Shown: in pieces, positions 52,930 through 62,483 of the stretch
Layout: each line of letters begins with the position of its first letter
Position numbering within the stretch: the first letter of the stretch is position 1
DNA from: an uncultured Rhizobiaceae group bacterium
Lineage (GTDB): Bacteria; Pseudomonadota; Alphaproteobacteria; Rhizobiales; Rhizobiaceae
Direction of reading: 5' to 3'
NCBI GenBank assembly: GCA_938010435.1
Contig: CALLUS010000013.1
Span: 1-64,000 of the forward strand
Length of the DNA stretch: 64,000 nt
The notes under the pieces: generated by a model
Told to the model about the DNA's origin: nothing
Seen by the model: only the letters and a program-made list of their open reading frames with translations
The model's database searches: none
Made by a program: the position numbers and the translations under genes

Positions 52930-55185
52930 TTAGATAACCAAAAGCCCATCATCAAATTTCTCATTCAAGTCTACATCAAGAACATTGTTCAAGTTAACGA
53001 CGTCGTAAGACGCGCCATTGAGTTCCACACTAATCCGGGTGCCTGTACCCACTTCACGGCTATCAAAATCAGCCAAGGTTAAACCCAAAGCAGAAAAATC
53101 CAAAATATCAACCACGGAGAAATCCAATATTACGTCCATGAACGAACTGGCGCCATCAAAAATGTCAGCTGTTTCCCAGATATAGGTTTCTGTACCAACA
53201 CCACCGGACATAACATCAACGCCGGCACCACCCTGAATAATATCATGGCCGGAACTTGTGTCGATACGGTCATTACCTGCACCGCCATAAATGGTATCAT
53301 GGCCACCCTCGCCGAGGAGAACGTCATCGCCATCGTTGCCATAGACTACATCATCTGCATGACCGGCACGAACGATATCGTCGCCATTACCTGCGGTGAT
53401 GTGGTCATATCCGGCATTCCCGATAATATAGTCATTGCCATCATCACCCGTGATCACATCATCACCTGAACCACCATCAATACGATCGTTGCCTAGACCA
53501 CCGCTAATCAGATCATCATCTGCTTGGCCGTAAATACGATCATTGCCATCTCCACCATTGAGTGTGTCGTCACCAACACCACCTAAAAGATAGTCGACAC
53601 CTTCATCACCATTCACAACATCATCGCCACGACCACCATTTAGGCGATCATCACCCAGACCACCATGCAGTGTGTCATTGTCATTATCCCCCAACAAAAC
53701 GTCGTTGCCGGTACCGCCAAAAATTAGATCATTACCAAAGCTACCACGTGCAAAGTCGTCACCTTCGCCACCATGAATTTCATCGGTATCTTGAGCACCG
53801 TAAATGCGATCATTACCGCCTTCACCGTAAGCTATATCATTGCCGGACCCGGTATAAATCAGGTCGTTTCCTGTGCCACCATGGAGGACATCATTGCCCG
53901 TTTCTCCATAAAGACGATCGTCATCATCGCCGCCATAAATCATGTCATTATCCGAGCCGCCGAACAGTGTATCTGTACCTTCATCACCATAGATCAGATC
54001 ATCACCATAGCTGCCGCGCACAAAGTCATGGCCTGAACCACCATGAATTTCATCTGTGTTCTGAGCACCATAAATACGATCATCGCCGTCTTCGCCATAA
54101 GCTCTGTCAGTGCCGGACCCAGTATAAATCAGATCATTGCCCATCCCACCATATAGGATATCATTACCCGATTCTCCATAAAGACGGTCTTCATCATCCC
54201 CGCCATGAACCGTGTCATTGTTGGAACCACCAAACAAAGTATCAGCGCCAGCATTTCCACGTACAATATCATCGCCGCCATCAGCGCGGACAAAGTCTAT
54301 ACCGTTGCCACCAGATATCTCATCATTGCCTGCTCCACCATAAATACGATCATTGCCTGCACCGCCTTCAACGGTATCATGACCGCTGTGTGCAAAAATG
54401 TAATCATCACCTTCATCACCATATAAGAAGTCACCACTGGTCCCACCATTGATACGGTCATTGCCTAAACCACCGTGAATGGTGTCGACGCCAGAGCTTC
54501 CGTTCAACCGGTCGTCGCCTGAATCACCGTAGATCAGATCGTCGTCAATGCCGCCGTTGACAATATCATCACCATCACCACCATGAATTTCGTCTTTTCC
54601 TGATCGACCATAAAGGGTGTCATTGCCACCACGTCCATCCAGGTAATCGTCACCTGCATTGCCATCTAACAAATTATCATTAGCGTCACCGCGCAACTGG
54701 TCATCTTGCAGACCGCCAGTGATATTTTCTATCCCTGAATATTGGTTAGAATATTGGTCGATGCCGGATTCCAAATCAATGTGAAAAGCATAATTTGCAA
54801 CAGTACTGCCAATTATTTGAAGACGGTCAACACCAGTTCCTCCAATAAATATGTCGCCCGTTCCATCATCGAAACCAGCATATAAAACATCATTGCCGGA
54901 ACCACCGTTCAAAGTGTCTTTGCCGTCGCCACCAATCAAAATATCGTTGCCAGCTCCACCATTCAATATATCAGCACCATTGCCACCAACAAGAGTATCA
55001 ACACCGTTACCACCATAGAGCGTGTCGTTGCCAATGCCACCGTTCAATGTATCATTGCCGTTGCGGCCGTAAAGTTTGTCATCTCCGGCTAAGCCATTGA
55101 TAATATCAGGATTGCCCGAGTTAGAACTGTTACGACCTCTGATGGTATCGTTTCCGTTCGTTCCGTTATATATTCTCTCAGCCAT
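52930..55185 (-). CDS. RTX (hemolysin-type calcium-binding) repeat protein, type I secreted
   Basis: 751 residues. From residue 6 to about 660 it consists almost wholly of calcium-binding nonapeptides GGxGxDxhx (for example GGNGADILN, GGAGNDRIY), arranged as parallel beta-rolls. A short break at about 120-155 (GIDQYSNQYSGIEN) divides two arrays. The last 90 residues (YIWETADIFDGASSFMDVIL onward) resemble the C-terminal secretion domain of serralysin-like proteins. There is no N-terminal signal peptide and no enzymatic domain. Likely exported by a type I system encoded elsewhere as a calcium-dependent surface or matrix protein. Confidence 0.88.
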   Translation of the reverse strand: MAERIYNGTNGNDTIRGRNSSNSGNPDIINGLAGDDKLYGRNGNDTLNGGIGNDTLYGGNGVDTLVGGNGADILNGGAGNDILIGGDGKDTLNGGSGNDVLYAGFDDGTGDIFIGGTGVDRLQIIGSTVANYAFHIDLESGIDQYSNQYSGIENITGGLQDDQLRGDANDNLLDGNAGDDYLDGRGGNDTLYGRSGKDEIHGGDGDDIVNGGIDDDLIYGDSGDDRLNGSSGVDTIHGGLGNDRINGGTSGDFLYGDEGDDYIFAHSGHDTVEGGAGNDRIYGGAGNDEISGGNGIDFVRADGGDDIVRGNAGADTLFGGSNNDTVHGGDDEDRLYGESGNDILYGGMGNDLIYTGSGTDRAYGEDGDDRIYGAQNTDEIHGGSGHDFVRGSYGDDLIYGDEGTDTLFGGSDNDMIYGGDDDDRLYGETGNDVLHGGTGNDLIYTGSGNDIAYGEGGNDRIYGAQDTDEIHGGEGDDFARGSFGNDLIFGGTGNDVLLGDNDNDTLHGGLGDDRLNGGRGDDVVNGDEGVDYLLGGVGDDTLNGGDGNDRIYGQADDDLISGGLGNDRIDGGSGDDVITGDDGNDYIIGNAGYDHITAGNGDDIVRAGHADDVVYGNDGDDVLLGEGGHDTIYGGAGNDRIDTSSGHDIIQGGAGVDVMSGGVGTETYIWETADIFDGASSFMDVILDFSVVDILDFSALGLTLADFDSREVGTGTRISVELNGASYDVVNLNNVLDVDLNEKFDDGLLVI
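53704..54243 (-). repeat. Tandem duplication of a 90-residue block in the RTX protein
   Basis: Two consecutive 270-base blocks (54243-53974 and 53973-53704) encode closely similar sequences, each running from DTLFGGS through DRLYGE, NDLIYTGSG, RIYGAQ and TDEIHGG to the GS(Y/F)G(D/N)DLI region. It is a higher-order repeat above the nonapeptide level. Confidence 0.8.
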
Positions 55186-55459
55186 TCTTGAATTCCCTTA
55201 CAGCATCCTGAACCAGAAAATTAACATTTGCTCCTGAAGCTTTTCTCAAACGGAATGGTAAAAATTTATGCAAATTTCTCACGACAATAATGCAGACCAG
55301 AAAACTTAATTAACTGAAAATCCTGCAGGTACACCTTGAATCTTACACCCGTAAAGCCCAATAAGTCTGGAATGGAGTGTGATTGTATAAACAACACTTT
55401 CAAGCCATCACACAGAATTCCTTTTTCGACTCGTACAATCCGTTAAGGCATTATTCATC

Positions 55460-56650
55460 ATGGCATTGAATTCACTTGGCTTTGATAAAACACCAGCTGA
55501 CACCCGTGTGGTTGTTGCAATGTCCGGTGGTGTTGATTCATCGGTCGTTGCCTGCATGTTGAAAGCAGAGGGCTACGATGTGGTCGGAATGACGCTCCAA
55601 CTTTACGATCACGGGGCGGCTGTCCAACGCAAAGGCGCCTGTTGTGCCGGTCAAGACATCCACGATGCGCGCCGTGTGTCGGAACAGATGAGGTTTCCTC
55701 ACTATGTCCTGGACTATGAGCAAAACTTTAAAGAGCAAGTTATAGATCCGTTTGCCGACGCATACCTGCGCGGCGAAACACCCATTCCGTGTGTCGCGTG
55801 CAATCAAACGGTGAAATTTTCAGACCTTCTCTCGACGGCCCAAGAATTGGGCGCGGATTGTCTGGCCACAGGTCACTACATCATTTCGCGCACTGGCAAG
55901 GATGGCAATCGTCAACTGTACAGACCAGCAGATGCCGACAAAGACCAAAGTTATTTCTTATTTGCAACCACGCAAGATCAGCTCAATTTCCTACGTTTTC
56001 CACTCGGCAACGTACCTAAATCTGAAACCCGTAAAATGGCAGAGGATATGGATTTGGTTGTTGCAGCAAAAAGCGACAGTCAGGACATCTGTTTTGTGCC
56101 AAATGGTAAATATGCCGACATAATCTCAAAGCTGCGTCCGGAAGCCCACGACCCGGGTGACATTGTGCACCTAGACGGGCGCATTTTGGGAAAACACGAA
56201 GGAATAATTCATTATACAATCGGTCAACGAAGAGGCATTGGCGTCGCAACAGGAGAACCGATTTACGTGATTTCTATTGATGCAAAATCACGAACCGTGA
56301 CTGTCGGGCCGCGCGAAGCCTTGGCCACACGGCGCATTGAGTTGCGTGATGTGAACTGGTTGGGAGAAGGAAGTTTACATGACGTTGCATCAACAGGCCT
56401 ACCTATTCATGTACGTGTTCGCTCAACACGCCCACCTCGCCCTGCGCAATTGACCGTAGAACAAGATGGGATCTTCGTCACTCTTGTTGATGGTGAAGAT
56501 GGAATTTCACCGGGGCAAGCTTGTGTATTCTATGAAACAGAAGATGCCAAAACACGCGTATTGGGCGGCGGTTGGATCAAGCGTACCGAGCGGGAAAATC
56601 CGATTTTAGACTTTACTGAAACGGCAATCCATGTTGCCGCCAACTCATAA
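55460..56650 (+). CDS. mnmA: tRNA-specific 2-thiouridylase MnmA
   Basis: 396 residues. It thiolates U34 in Lys, Glu and Gln tRNAs. The ATP pyrophosphatase loop [17 protein letters not shown], the first catalytic Cys in [30 protein letters not shown], the second Cys in [15 protein letters not shown] and [13 protein letters not shown] are all present. Start at ATG 55460. It is preceded by 274 bases of intergenic sequence after the divergent RTX gene and followed 166 bases later by tRNA-Met. Confidence 0.97.
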   Translation: MALNSLGFDKTPADTRVVVAMSGGVDSSVVACMLKAEGYDVVGMTLQLYDHGAAVQRKGACCAGQDIHDARRVSEQMRFPHYVLDYEQNFKEQVIDPFADAYLRGETPIPCVACNQTVKFSDLLSTAQELGADCLATGHYIISRTGKDGNRQLYRPADADKDQSYFLFATTQDQLNFLRFPLGNVPKSETRKMAEDMDLVVAAKSDSQDICFVPNGKYADIISKLRPEAHDPGDIVHLDGRILGKHEGIIHYTIGQRRGIGVATGEPIYVISIDAKSRTVTVGPREALATRRIELRDVNWLGEGSLHDVASTGLPIHVRVRSTRPPRPAQLTVEQDGIFVTLVDGEDGISPGQACVFYETEDAKTRVLGGGWIKRTERENPILDFTETAIHVAANS

Positions 56651-56816
56651 GCATCGGCGCAATGCAAATTGTGAATTAACTTGAATTGAACAATCAATAA
56701 AAGCCTGTTGACACAAAGCCATGACGCCCACTATATCCCACGCGGTTATAGGCAAAAATTGTCCAACACCTTCGTTTGATGAATAACGTTCAAACAGTCC
56801 AACAGGACAACCCCGT

Positions 56817-56893
56817 GGCGGGGTAGCTCAGCTGGTTAGAGCAGCGGAATCATAATCCGCGTGTCGGGGGTTCAAGTCCCTCTCCCGCTACCA
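56817..56893 (+). tRNA. tRNA-Met (CAT), elongator type
   Basis: 77 bases with an encoded 3' CCA. D arm GCTCAGCTGGTTAGAGC, anticodon stem GCGGA-ATCATAA-TCCGC with anticodon CAT, and T arm GGGGGTTCAAGTCCCTC are clear. The first acceptor pair is G-T rather than G-C. Initiator features (C1xA72, three G-C pairs in the anticodon stem) are absent; a tRNA-Ile with lysidine at C34 cannot be fully excluded. The prophage-like element begins directly after its 3' end. Confidence 0.93.
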
Positions 56894-57109
56894 CACTAAA
56901 AACCGTGGCTAAAACTACCTGAAATCAATGGATTAGACCTCAATGTGGCGCGGCGGTTGCTTTTACACATTTGAGACAAAAACTAGATTTTTTGGAATGT
57001 TGAAAATTGGAGTATTAAACAGCATATTTTCAGAACACCGTGAAAACGTCCGGCGATGGACCAGCAAGTAGCGGACACGGGTTTGGGGCATCGTTGCCGC
57101 CATTCCCAG

Positions 57110-59629
57110 TTAGAAGTCTTTGCGTCTTTCCCTGTGAGTTTCATCATCAATCAAACGTTTAAGTTTCCGGCGTTCCTCATCCATCACAGCCATGATTTCG
57201 GCCTTTAGATTTGAACTCGCACCATTTATCTCAATACGTGGGTTGTAAGAAACACTTACAGTTTTAGACGTTGTTCCACCATTCCCCTTACCGCTAACAC
57301 CAACCTGCGGCGCTACCATAGAACGGGCTGATGCAGGTGAAGGCAATTCAGAACGAACTGCACTAGCTGGAGTTGCATTAGTTGCAATCGCCATAGAACT
57401 GGCCACTGGCGAAGCTGCGGCCATAGTGGCGGCAGTGGCCACACGCATGGCTTTCACCATTGGAGAAGCGTTGATAGAACCCGCAATCGTTTCACCGAAT
57501 TTTAAGCGGTGAATATCGGACAGCGGACCAACTTTAGCGGGTGAAGATGGCAGGTGGTTTCTAACCTGTTGCATCGCTGCGCGAATTTGGTTGACTACCA
57601 CTTGGGTGCGGGCCTTCATGCCTGCCGCCATCGTGTCCATTAATCGCACCCCGTGATGGTGAAACGACTGCCCTGCCAAGTAGGATTGGGCAGCACCGAC
57701 GCCACTAGAGACAGCAGATTTCAATCCCCCCGCTTCAGCCATCAATTTATTGATATTTGAAGACACACCCGACATATCCACAAAACGGGCACCGACCAAG
57801 GCCGCTTCCAGCTTGCCAGCCGCTTGCACCGCACGGTCCATCGACGCAGGGTCGCGGGCTGCAATCTCGACAGCGCTGTCATCTGAAAAGACGTTCTTTA
57901 GTTTGCTCCAAGCCGAGCCAGCCAAATCAGCCGCTTCGCTGATGTAACCGCCGATCTTTCCAGGGATGCCACCGAATGTTTTGTCCAGGGCAGAAAGCGG
58001 TGACCAATCAAACAATGCCTTGATCTTATCCCAAACCGCCGACAAAGGCGCGACGTTCAATGATGGCAGGTTCCAAACCAATGCGGCGGGCGACCAACTG
58101 AAAAGTGTCTTAATACCTTCCCAAGCAACCATCGCCACTTTCTTAGCCGCTTCGATCGGGGCACCGATAGCCGCTGAAATACCAGCCCAGTTTGCAATGA
58201 TTATTCCTAAAGGTGTCCAAGCGAAAGCCGTCTTCATCCATTCCCAGACGGTGGATGCAGCCGTCTTGATACCGTTCCACAAGCTTTTAAAATAGGGCGC
58301 AATGGCATCCCAATTTTGATAGATCAGATAGACACCACCAGCGATAGCCGCAACGGCCAGGCTGATCGGGTTTGCCATTAGGGCTGTGCCCAGCATCGCC
58401 AAACCACTGGCGATCTGAACAATGCCAGCTGCCGTGGCGATCAATGTCGGACCGAACGCGATGCCAGCCAACACAAGTCCTAGGTTTTCCCAGCCACCCA
58501 CATACTCGGCCGCCTTGGACATATAACCCGACAGCTTTCCAATCACTTCATAAGCACGAGTGGCGAAATCCCACGCGTTTTCTAACACGGTTTGAATGCT
58601 TGTACCGATGGATTTTGCCCACTTATCAAGATCGCCGTTAGCTTGCATTTGCATGACTTTGTCCAGCAACATTTGCAGCTTGTCTTTCATCCAGTCGAAA
58701 AGGCCAGAATTCATAATCGATACTTTGAAGGTGTCCCAAGCACCCGCTAACGTTGATAACATGCCGTCCCAAGTCTTGGACAACCTGCTCATTGAGCCGC
58801 CAAATCGTGCGTCGAATATACTTTCAAGCGCTTTTTGAATTCCGGCTGGATCACTTTTGAGGGCACGAGCAATCTTCTTCTGACCATCCATCATGTAGGT
58901 GTAGGTGACATTATTGCCCTTCACTGCGGCTGTGATGCCCAGTTCTTTCAAACGTTCATTCTCACCTACAACAGCATCTTTAACGGCTTCAACGGCTTGC
59001 ATGATAGGTATGCCCATAGCTGCGGCAGCGTCACCTGTTGATGTCATTAAACCTCTGGTCGGGTCTAATCCTGCCGATCGCAACGCGATGAAGGCTTTTG
59101 TAACTTCCTGAAGTTGATAGGGCGTTTTCGTCGCAAATGTGTTTATCCAAGACATCGCCTTTTGGGCACCCGATGCACTGCCTTCGCTGGTTACCAGCAT
59201 GGTTTGAAATTTCTCAAACTCCGATGCAGTTGTGACCAACTTTCCAGCCGCAAGCGCCGCTCCACCATAGGCCGCTGCGAGCACTCCCACACCCAAAGCA
59301 GCGCCACGCAACACTTTTTTGGCACCGGACTTGATGTTGCCCAAGCCTGATTTGGCAAAAGCTATAGACTGACGATGTGCAGCTTTGATAGCGCGTGCAG
59401 ATGCACGAGCGCCGGCAACCACACCATTGAACGCAGATTGAGCCGATCGCTTAACGGTGTTCATTGCCGTTGAAACACCACGCATTGACCGACTTGTTTT
59501 TGCCGCCGCTCTCTGTGACTTTGATGCACTCAACTTCATTGCTGAAGCCAATTTTTTTTCTGAAGCCATAATAGCTTTGATGGGCTTTGACGCTTTGTCG
59601 ATAGCGCTAAAGATCATTGAAAAATTCAT
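57110..59629 (-). CDS. Phage tail tape measure protein
   Basis: 839 residues. A basic, helical N-terminus (MASEKKLASAMKLSASKSQR) is followed by the tape-measure core with SEFEKFQTMLVTSEGSASGA and FATKTPYQLQEVTKAFIALR, then several hydrophobic segments (TLIATAAGIVQIASGLAMLG, NPISLAVAAIAGGVYLIYQN) and Ala/Ser-rich stretches. The C-terminal region (NHLPSSPAKVGPLSDIHRLK) is characteristic of phage tape measure proteins. The protein sets tail length and helps DNA delivery. ATG 59629 has GAGG nine bases upstream. It is the last gene of the minus-strand cassette, nearest the tRNA. Confidence 0.88.
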   Translation of the reverse strand: MNFSMIFSAIDKASKPIKAIMASEKKLASAMKLSASKSQRAAAKTSRSMRGVSTAMNTVKRSAQSAFNGVVAGARASARAIKAAHRQSIAFAKSGLGNIKSGAKKVLRGAALGVGVLAAAYGGAALAAGKLVTTASEFEKFQTMLVTSEGSASGAQKAMSWINTFATKTPYQLQEVTKAFIALRSAGLDPTRGLMTSTGDAAAAMGIPIMQAVEAVKDAVVGENERLKELGITAAVKGNNVTYTYMMDGQKKIARALKSDPAGIQKALESIFDARFGGSMSRLSKTWDGMLSTLAGAWDTFKVSIMNSGLFDWMKDKLQMLLDKVMQMQANGDLDKWAKSIGTSIQTVLENAWDFATRAYEVIGKLSGYMSKAAEYVGGWENLGLVLAGIAFGPTLIATAAGIVQIASGLAMLGTALMANPISLAVAAIAGGVYLIYQNWDAIAPYFKSLWNGIKTAASTVWEWMKTAFAWTPLGIIIANWAGISAAIGAPIEAAKKVAMVAWEGIKTLFSWSPAALVWNLPSLNVAPLSAVWDKIKALFDWSPLSALDKTFGGIPGKIGGYISEAADLAGSAWSKLKNVFSDDSAVEIAARDPASMDRAVQAAGKLEAALVGARFVDMSGVSSNINKLMAEAGGLKSAVSSGVGAAQSYLAGQSFHHHGVRLMDTMAAGMKARTQVVVNQIRAAMQQVRNHLPSSPAKVGPLSDIHRLKFGETIAGSINASPMVKAMRVATAATMAAASPVASSMAIATNATPASAVRSELPSPASARSMVAPQVGVSGKGNGGTTSKTVSVSYNPRIEINGASSNLKAEIMAVMDEERRKLKRLIDDETHRERRKDF

Positions 59630-59651
59630 AGTCACAGCCCTCAAATGTCAG

Positions 59652-60527
59652 TTATTTCACCATCGCCAAATCGACAGCTTCGGAGAATGAGACATTCTTC
59701 TCTATTTGGATTTGTTGGGCGCGGGCGTGGAGTTCGCTCTGGTCGGCATCAACTGTGTAACCACTAGGAACGGTAATAGATGGCGTGGGCACTGTTGTAG
59801 GTTCGTCCCCCAGGTCAGTTGCACCAAACGAAACAACACGTGGTTGTTTTGCCAAGTAGGATAGAAACCAATTACGAGGTGTAATCGCCTCACCTTCCGA
59901 AAATTCAAATGTTTGTGTGCTATCAAGCTGCGATGCAAACTCAATAATTTCATCTTTGAACGTCGGCAGAACTCGGCCTTGGTCAATCAATTTTTCGATT
60001 GCCATTTCCGACTTTTCTTTACGCAAGGTTTCCAGTTCAAGTTGATCTGCACTGCTAAAAGAAGCTGTTTCCGGCTCCATCGCAAATGCTACACATCCGC
60101 TTTGTTCAAGGTCTGCAAACGCAACTGGGGCTAAGCCAGATACAGCGGGTGAAGCCGCACCTAGAAAACCTAAATGTTTCAAGTTCCATTTACCAGGTGT
60201 CGGGTTGTTTGGTGCATCGGGCTTGAAAAATGATGGTGAGACTTTGGCGTATTTCCCGTCTCTAACCATTCCCACAAACTCAACACTTGCCCGCGCAATT
60301 GTTGCTTTCAGTTTGTTGCCCTCAACGTACAGCTTATCAACCCATGCAAAGGCTGGTGCATCTGTAGATGGGTGACCCAAAACAACAGGTGCTGGCGAAC
60401 CCTCTGCATCATAACTATCCACCATCTGTTGCAAGTCTGTGTCGGTGTAGGAAACAACCTCTCCCACCATTGGCTTAAACGTCCCAGTTCGGAAAATCTC
60501 AATTGGTCCATAGGTTTGTTTTGTCAT
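59652..60527 (-). CDS. Putative phage prohead protease/scaffold protein
   Basis: 291 residues. N-terminal domain with IEIFRTGTFKPMVGEVVSYT, PVVLGHPSTDAPAFAWVDKL and FVGMVRDGKYAKVSPSFF, a pattern seen in phage proteins encoded next to capsid genes that combine protease and scaffold parts; catalytic residues cannot be assigned confidently (His in VVLGHP and Ser in VSPSF are candidates). The C-terminal half is helical and acidic (ELETLRKEKSEMAIEKLIDQ), scaffold-like. ATG 60527 is chosen, with GGAAAG upstream. It lies 12 bases after the capsid stop. Confidence 0.6.
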   Translation of the reverse strand: MTKQTYGPIEIFRTGTFKPMVGEVVSYTDTDLQQMVDSYDAEGSPAPVVLGHPSTDAPAFAWVDKLYVEGNKLKATIARASVEFVGMVRDGKYAKVSPSFFKPDAPNNPTPGKWNLKHLGFLGAASPAVSGLAPVAFADLEQSGCVAFAMEPETASFSSADQLELETLRKEKSEMAIEKLIDQGRVLPTFKDEIIEFASQLDSTQTFEFSEGEAITPRNWFLSYLAKQPRVVSFGATDLGDEPTTVPTPSITVPSGYTVDADQSELHARAQQIQIEKNVSFSEAVDLAMVK

Positions 60528-60539
60528 GGTGCTTTCCAA

Positions 60540-61478
60540 TTACTCGGTTACAGCTGTGAACAGGAAGCCTGAAGCAATGCCTGTCAGAACTGGTTTGCGT
60601 TCATAAGTGACGCCATACACCCAAGATTTTTTGCTATTGTCCCAATGGGGTTTTTCAACAAACGGGTGTCCGGTCATCACATATGTGTAGCCGAAGGACG
60701 GTTGCTCAATGCCACCCAATTCAGAAGGCACATAGCCGAGACAAGCAACATCACCCCAGGCACGTTTGAAAGGTGCATCATCAGCAGCGCCATCGACATA
60801 GTTTGCCTTACCGACAGCAAGTTGTTCCAGATCAAACAGCCCCGCCAGCATATCTGTGGTGATACTTTCAGACGACGTGTACTTGAACCGCTCGATAATT
60901 TTGGGGTGCTGTTTGAGCGCTTTAATGACAGGACGCCCCATCACCATTCGATTGGGTTCAACACCACAACTGGTAGCCACTTGATCTTTGGCATATTCAA
61001 CATCGCCAACTGGATCGCTATCAGGGTCACTCCATTTAGCAGAACCTAACAGAGCCAATTTGTTATCATCAGCATAGCTAGCTGGGTCTGTTGCCAGTTT
61101 AGCCTGTTGAATTTCTGTCGATAGTGAAAGACTTTGAAGAACCGTATTCGTTGCACGTTTACCAAGGTCAATACCAGGCACTTGGTCAGCATCCTGCATA
61201 TGTTCACGCGGAACACGGGCATTCAAAGCAAACTGTTCAAGCACGAAGTCTTTGCCTTCATATCCAAACTGAATTTCTTTGGTATCTGCACCTGGTGCGC
61301 GTCTCGCTTGATAGTCGCGAAAGCCTTCCCGACCGAATTCGATGACTTTGCCACCATGAACAAGGACAGGGATTGCAGGAAACAAAATACGCCCGACGTG
61401 ATTGGTGTGAACGTAGCCCTGGGCAATACCCGTGAGTATTGGATCAATGACACGTACTTGAGATAAATTGGGGGCCAT
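60540..61478 (-). CDS. Phage major capsid protein
   Basis: 312 residues. Start LSQVRVIDPILTGIAQGYVH, then HVGRILFPAIPV, VIEFGREGFRDYQARRAPGA and the later NRMVMGRPVIKALKQHPKII, features of capsid proteins of the E/HK97 fold in Mu-like and related phages. It is downstream of the cement protein by 15 bases and upstream of the protease-like gene, a compact head operon. Confidence 0.75.
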   Translation of the reverse strand: MAPNLSQVRVIDPILTGIAQGYVHTNHVGRILFPAIPVLVHGGKVIEFGREGFRDYQARRAPGADTKEIQFGYEGKDFVLEQFALNARVPREHMQDADQVPGIDLGKRATNTVLQSLSLSTEIQQAKLATDPASYADDNKLALLGSAKWSDPDSDPVGDVEYAKDQVATSCGVEPNRMVMGRPVIKALKQHPKIIERFKYTSSESITTDMLAGLFDLEQLAVGKANYVDGAADDAPFKRAWGDVACLGYVPSELGGIEQPSFGYTYVMTGHPFVEKPHWDNSKKSWVYGVTYERKPVLTGIASGFLFTAVTE

Positions 61479-61493
61479 GTTGGCAGTCTCCGA

Positions 61494-61829
61494 TTAGAAT
61501 TTAAGTTGAATGGCGACCGTGTCGCCTGCGTTGCCGCCAGTAAGAACAACGCCAAAATGGTTGTCGGCACCCACATCTGTAGGGTTGCCATCTGCATCGC
61601 TGTAAACTGTGTCACCCGCCGCAAGCGGCACAGTGGCAACCAATTCCACAACTCCAATTGCAATTGCAGTCACAGGTTCACCGACCGCTGCATCATGCTT
61701 TGCAACACCAAGCACTTTATCATCAGCACCTGTTGGGCCAGCATCGAATCCGACCAATTGATTTGCGATAATGGCTTCAGCCATTGCCGGAATTGTAAGA
61801 ACAAGAACTTCAATGTTCGAGGGTGTCAT
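61494..61829 (-). CDS. DUF2190 family capsid cement protein
   Basis: 111 residues, small beta-rich: GPTGADDKVLGVAKHDAAVG, VPLAAGDTVYSDADG and GNAGDTVAIQL. The AGDTVYSD segment is a hallmark of DUF2190, phage proteins that stabilise the capsid surface. ATG 61829 has AGGTG five bases upstream and overlaps the stop of the preceding HTH gene (ATGA), indicating coupled translation. Confidence 0.78.
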   Translation of the reverse strand: MTPSNIEVLVLTIPAMAEAIIANQLVGFDAGPTGADDKVLGVAKHDAAVGEPVTAIAIGVVELVATVPLAAGDTVYSDADGNPTDVGADNHFGVVLTGGNAGDTVAIQLKF

Positions 61830-62431
61830 AAGTTCACCTGTTTTGTTTGTGGGAGGAAATATCCATACTTTCCGCACACAGCGCCTACAGGCACTGATGC
61901 GTTGCTGTGGTCAGAATGTGTGCTGCGACGATCAAACGACGTTGTAAGCGCCGTTAGAGGGGCGTTAACGGCTGACTTAATGACTTTCAGTCGGACGCCA
62001 GATGACCGTTTCGCCAAAGATTTGCCGCTTAAACCAAGTTTTTGAGTTATGCGTCTCAACTGACGCATACAGATTCCCAACTCCAAAGCTATCTCGCGAC
62101 GGCACACACCGTTACCAACCATTTCTACAATTTGAGCGCCCCGCGCCGCATTGCTGACAGGGCTGCGTTTAGGTACGCAAAGTTCAGCACCGTTTGAGTA
62201 TTCAGAAAGCGCACAAGCGTTTTCAAATCCTATATGCAGCGCAATGTGGTGCTGGCGATGCATTGTCTTTGGGATTTTCAATTCAACACCAGAGTAATAA
62301 GCCATCAACAAGCGGGCTATATCCGGCGACAAGATTTGCGCGACGTGATCAATATCGCGATCGCCCTCAAATTCAGCTTCGGAAAACTGGTTGTTTTCTG
62401 GCACGGTCGATTTGTTTTGAAAGTGTTTCAT
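61826..62431 (-). CDS. Helix-turn-helix protein, possibly Mor/C-like phage activator
   Basis: 201 residues. A central helix-turn-helix (GAQIVEMVGNGVCRREIALE, LGICMRQLRRITQKLGLSG) is preceded by two similar segments (GVELKIPKTMHRQHHIALHI; GAELCVPKRSPVSNAARGAQ) resembling the Mor dimerisation domain of Mu-like phages. The rest is unlike known families. Its ATG lies three bases from one arm of a pair of 16-base palindromes, and no Shine-Dalgarno is visible. It is probably the regulator of the head genes that follow it, by its position and ATGA overlap. Confidence 0.5.
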   Translation of the reverse strand: MKHFQNKSTVPENNQFSEAEFEGDRDIDHVAQILSPDIARLLMAYYSGVELKIPKTMHRQHHIALHIGFENACALSEYSNGAELCVPKRSPVSNAARGAQIVEMVGNGVCRREIALELGICMRQLRRITQKLGLSGKSLAKRSSGVRLKVIKSAVNAPLTALTTSFDRRSTHSDHSNASVPVGAVCGKYGYFLPQTKQVNL

Positions 62432-62433
62432 AG

Positions 62434-62483
62434 GCGGAACTATGTCCGCTTTTTAAATCGGAAAAAGGCGGACCGTTGTCCGC
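62434..62483. promoter_or_regulatory. Pair of 16-base palindromes before the HTH gene
   Basis: GCGGAACTATGTCCGC (62434-62449) and GCGGACCGTTGTCCGC (62468-62483) share 13 of 16 positions with arms GCGGA/TCCGC. They are 34 bases apart centre to centre and immediately upstream of the start at 62431. They could be operators of the phage regulator or hairpins in its leader; on the minus strand the second is followed by T5, so a terminator reading is also possible. Confidence 0.6.

Noticed and set aside
53562-54452. 296-residue plus-strand frame opposite the RTX gene
   Set aside because: The product is an implausible His/Arg/Cys-rich sequence that simply reflects the nonapeptide codons read backwards.
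56894-62431. Gene transfer agent cluster
   Set aside because: The capsid and tape-measure genes do not follow the RcGTA order (no terminase, portal, head-tail and hub genes), and the DUF2190 and Mor-like neighbours and tRNA location fit a prophage or satellite better.
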